From Oligoflexus sp. (GTDB taxonomy: Bacteria > Bdellovibrionota_B > Oligoflexia > Oligoflexales > Oligoflexaceae), in the NCBI RefSeq assembly GCF_035712445.1, contig NZ_DASTAT010000071.1:97794-161793 (forward strand): DNA of 64,000 nucleotides, read 5' to 3'. The translations under genes were made by a program, and so were the position numbers. The notes under the pieces are model-generated. The model saw nothing but the letters and a program-made list of their open reading frames with translations, made no database searches and was not told the origin of the DNA. Positions 62,631 to 64,000 of this stretch are shown piece after piece. Position 1 is the first letter of the stretch. Each line of letters starts with the position of its first letter.

Positions 62631-63383
62631 ATGAAACATGTCTCAAAAGTTTTCTTATTATTCGCTTTTTTCCTAATTTCTCCCCTATCTTTGATTGCCG
62701 ACAGTGCCAGGGCGCAGTCTGCCGATGACATTCGGGAAATTCGTAAAATCCTGGCCGTGCAGCAGGCAACCATTGCTGAGATGAAACGCCAAGCAGTTCC
62801 GGTTGGCACTGTTGTGGCCTTTGCCGGAAACAGCATACCCAAAGGCTGGCTGCTCTGTGATGGCAGCGCCTATGCGAAAGCTACCTATCCTGATCTTTTC
62901 AATGCCTTGAACTCGACTTACGCAACGCAGGTGAACAATACAACAGGCACAAGCTTTGCCGCACCCGACGAAAACATGTTCCGAGTTCCGGACTATCGCG
63001 GCGTCTTTCTCCGTGGAACGGGCGCCAATAGCCTTGGCGTAACCACTCAGCTCGGTGGCTGGCCGGACGATTCCACTGCAGTCAATAGTTTAACGGCCGC
63101 ATCCAGTTCCAGGAGCACTTCGCAGTCCACTGTCAGCGATCCTGGTCATGCTCATACTCTTTCGCAAAACGCCAACTTCTGGAGATTGGGTGGGAATGGT
63201 GCAGGTTTAAATGCGCCCGGTTTAAACAATACTGCGATTTTCTTCCTGGAAGTGCAAAAGGCACAAACCGGTATTGGGGTCTCGACGAGCACGTCGACGG
63301 AAACCAGCACAACACTGAGTGGTGCAGCCGAAACACGCCCGCAGAACAGGGGCGTTCAGTACATTATCAAGGCAGGATACTAA
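62631..63383 (+). CDS. Secreted protein with phage tail-collar-like domain
   Basis: 250 residues. A signal peptide (FLLFAFFLISPLSLIADSARA) is followed by a short coiled coil (DDIREIRKILAVQQATIAEM) and a collar-like domain: VGTVVAFAGNSIPKGWLLCD, then FRVPDYRGVFLRGTG, characteristic of phage tail collar (PF07484) and MuF-like fibre tips. The rest is Ser/Thr/Asn-rich with DPGHAHTLS and RPQNRGVQYIIKAGY at the end, also typical. It stands alone, with no phage genes nearby, so it is probably a domesticated surface or trimeric adhesin-like protein. AAAGGA abuts the ATG, an unusually short spacing. Confidence 0.75.
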   Translation: MKHVSKVFLLFAFFLISPLSLIADSARAQSADDIREIRKILAVQQATIAEMKRQAVPVGTVVAFAGNSIPKGWLLCDGSAYAKATYPDLFNALNSTYATQVNNTTGTSFAAPDENMFRVPDYRGVFLRGTGANSLGVTTQLGGWPDDSTAVNSLTAASSSRSTSQSTVSDPGHAHTLSQNANFWRLGGNGAGLNAPGLNNTAIFFLEVQKAQTGIGVSTSTSTETSTTLSGAAETRPQNRGVQYIIKAGY

Positions 63384-63393
63384 AAGGCTTTCA

Positions 63394-64000
63394 TCAGAGA
63401 TCACGGACGGCCACAGCAATCCGCTGCACGGCTGTCAGCAATTCATCTTCACTAATATTGAGCGCCGGGGTTAACGAAATCCCCTGCCCCTTATCCCCAC
63501 TGGCCAGAGCAATCACACCATGCCGCCGCAGGATATCCATCAAACGCGCACCAGCCAAAGGCTCGCGGAGTTCGAGTCCAACCATTAGGCCGCGGCCGCG
63601 GACGGATGAATACAGAGGATGATTCTGTAGGGTTTCGCGGAGCATGACCTGGAGTTTTTCTCCGAGTTCCATGGCGCGTTGAGGGAGCCTTTGTTCCTGA
63701 ATGGTGCGCAGGGTTTCAGTGCCCAGGCGACAGGATAAGGGATGACCGAAGAAGGTTCCGGTGTGAATGCCTTCGCCTTCGTTTTGCGGCCAGGCGTCCA
63801 TGACGTCCGTACGGCCGAAGCAGGCGGAGAGTGGAAGACCGCCGCCGAGGGCTTTGCCGAGGCAGAGAAGGTCGCATGGAACCATTTCTGCGAAGGTTAT
63901 TTGGCCTGTGCGGCCGAGGCCGGTGAAAACTTCGTCGTAGATCAGGAGGACTTTTTCCTGCTGGCAGATTTCGTAAAGGCCGGAAAGCCACTCGAGACTG
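63394..64000 (-). CDS. Class III (PLP-dependent) aminotransferase, C-terminal part
   Basis: The frame runs to the right edge of the window, giving the last ~201 residues. LLIYDEVFTGLGRTG is the class III motif with the Asp that contacts the PLP pyridine nitrogen; LCLGKALGGGLPLSA carries the Schiff-base Lys, and HTGTFFGHPLSC is the following loop. The C-terminus has GRGLMVGLEL. It belongs to the ornithine/acetylornithine/4-aminobutyrate aminotransferase group; the N-terminal substrate-specific half is outside the window. Confidence 0.9.
   Translation of the reverse strand, partial: SLEWLSGLYEICQQEKVLLIYDEVFTGLGRTGQITFAEMVPCDLLCLGKALGGGLPLSACFGRTDVMDAWPQNEGEGIHTGTFFGHPLSCRLGTETLRTIQEQRLPQRAMELGEKLQVMLRETLQNHPLYSSVRGRGLMVGLELREPLAGARLMDILRRHGVIALASGDKGQGISLTPALNISEDELLTAVQRIAVAVRDL

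Noticed and set aside
62631-63383. Prophage remnant
   Set aside because: Only a collar-like domain behind a signal peptide; no capsid, tail, integrase or attachment repeats nearby.

Overview
The window reads as one contiguous chromosomal segment from a Gram-negative bacterium, with genes packed on both strands. It carries outer-membrane biogenesis genes (lpxC, pal, several beta-barrel proteins, many lipoproteins, mpl) together with genes more usual in Gram-positives and deep proteobacterial lineages (rny-ymdB, trmFO, a ClpC-type unfoldase). That mix, the moderately high GC and the many secreted proteins of unknown family fit Bdellovibrionota (Oligoflexia-like) or another former deltaproteobacterial lineage. 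This is an inference; no rRNA is present to settle it. I see no CRISPR array, insertion sequence or prophage.

Layout. 1-4.1 kb: start of dnaK (cut by the window edge), a zinc-ribbon membrane protein, a single-domain response regulator, a ComEC-like membrane protein reduced to the competence domain, and lpxC. 4.3-8.2 kb: a translationally coupled pair of unusual proteins, one recognisably FadB-like, then a TPR protein. 8.3-12.8 kb: a TetR regulator divergent from a three-gene outer-membrane operon. 12.8-15 kb: recN behind a tRNA-Lys/Glu/Thr cluster with a near-consensus promoter. 15-19.5 kb: R3H RNA-binding protein coupled to a short-chain dehydrogenase, an oxidoreductase and two lipoprotein hydrolases. 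20.7-21.8 kb: a lower-GC two-gene module with an HTH protein and a perfect palindrome at its predicted promoter. 21.8-25.4 kb: FAH-family enzyme, then scpA-scpB-rluB. 25.5-29.9 kb: a LuxE-LuxC-like fusion, an M14 carboxypeptidase and queA. 29.9-33.8 kb: HTH/coiled-coil protein, clpC and a HAD phosphatase. 33.8-39.3 kb: solute-binding protein, DUF3050 protein, a GT9 glycosyltransferase, ldcA and mpl (peptidoglycan recycling). 39.4-44.3 kb: pal, rny-ymdB and a porin-like barrel. 44.4-47.6 kb: a lyase-like protein joined in frame to a small lipoprotein, then dapA-dapB (lysine/diaminopimelate). 47.6-56.5 kb, minus strand: a large secreted protein, then pgk-tpiA and trmFO-psd-(pyruvate-kinase-like)-CYTH. 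56.6-64 kb: gshB, a LysM lipoprotein, a metzincin lipoprotein, valS, a secreted collar-domain protein and the end of a class III aminotransferase.

The theme of the window is familiar enzymes in altered forms: a FadB-like protein lacking a visible NAD-binding motif, a pyruvate-kinase-like protein whose metal and potassium ligands are replaced, an argininosuccinate-lyase-like protein without the family signature and joined to a lipoprotein, and a fatty-acid reductase built as one LuxE-LuxC chain. These, with the palindrome-controlled HTH module and the TetR-linked outer-membrane operon, are the parts most worth following up.
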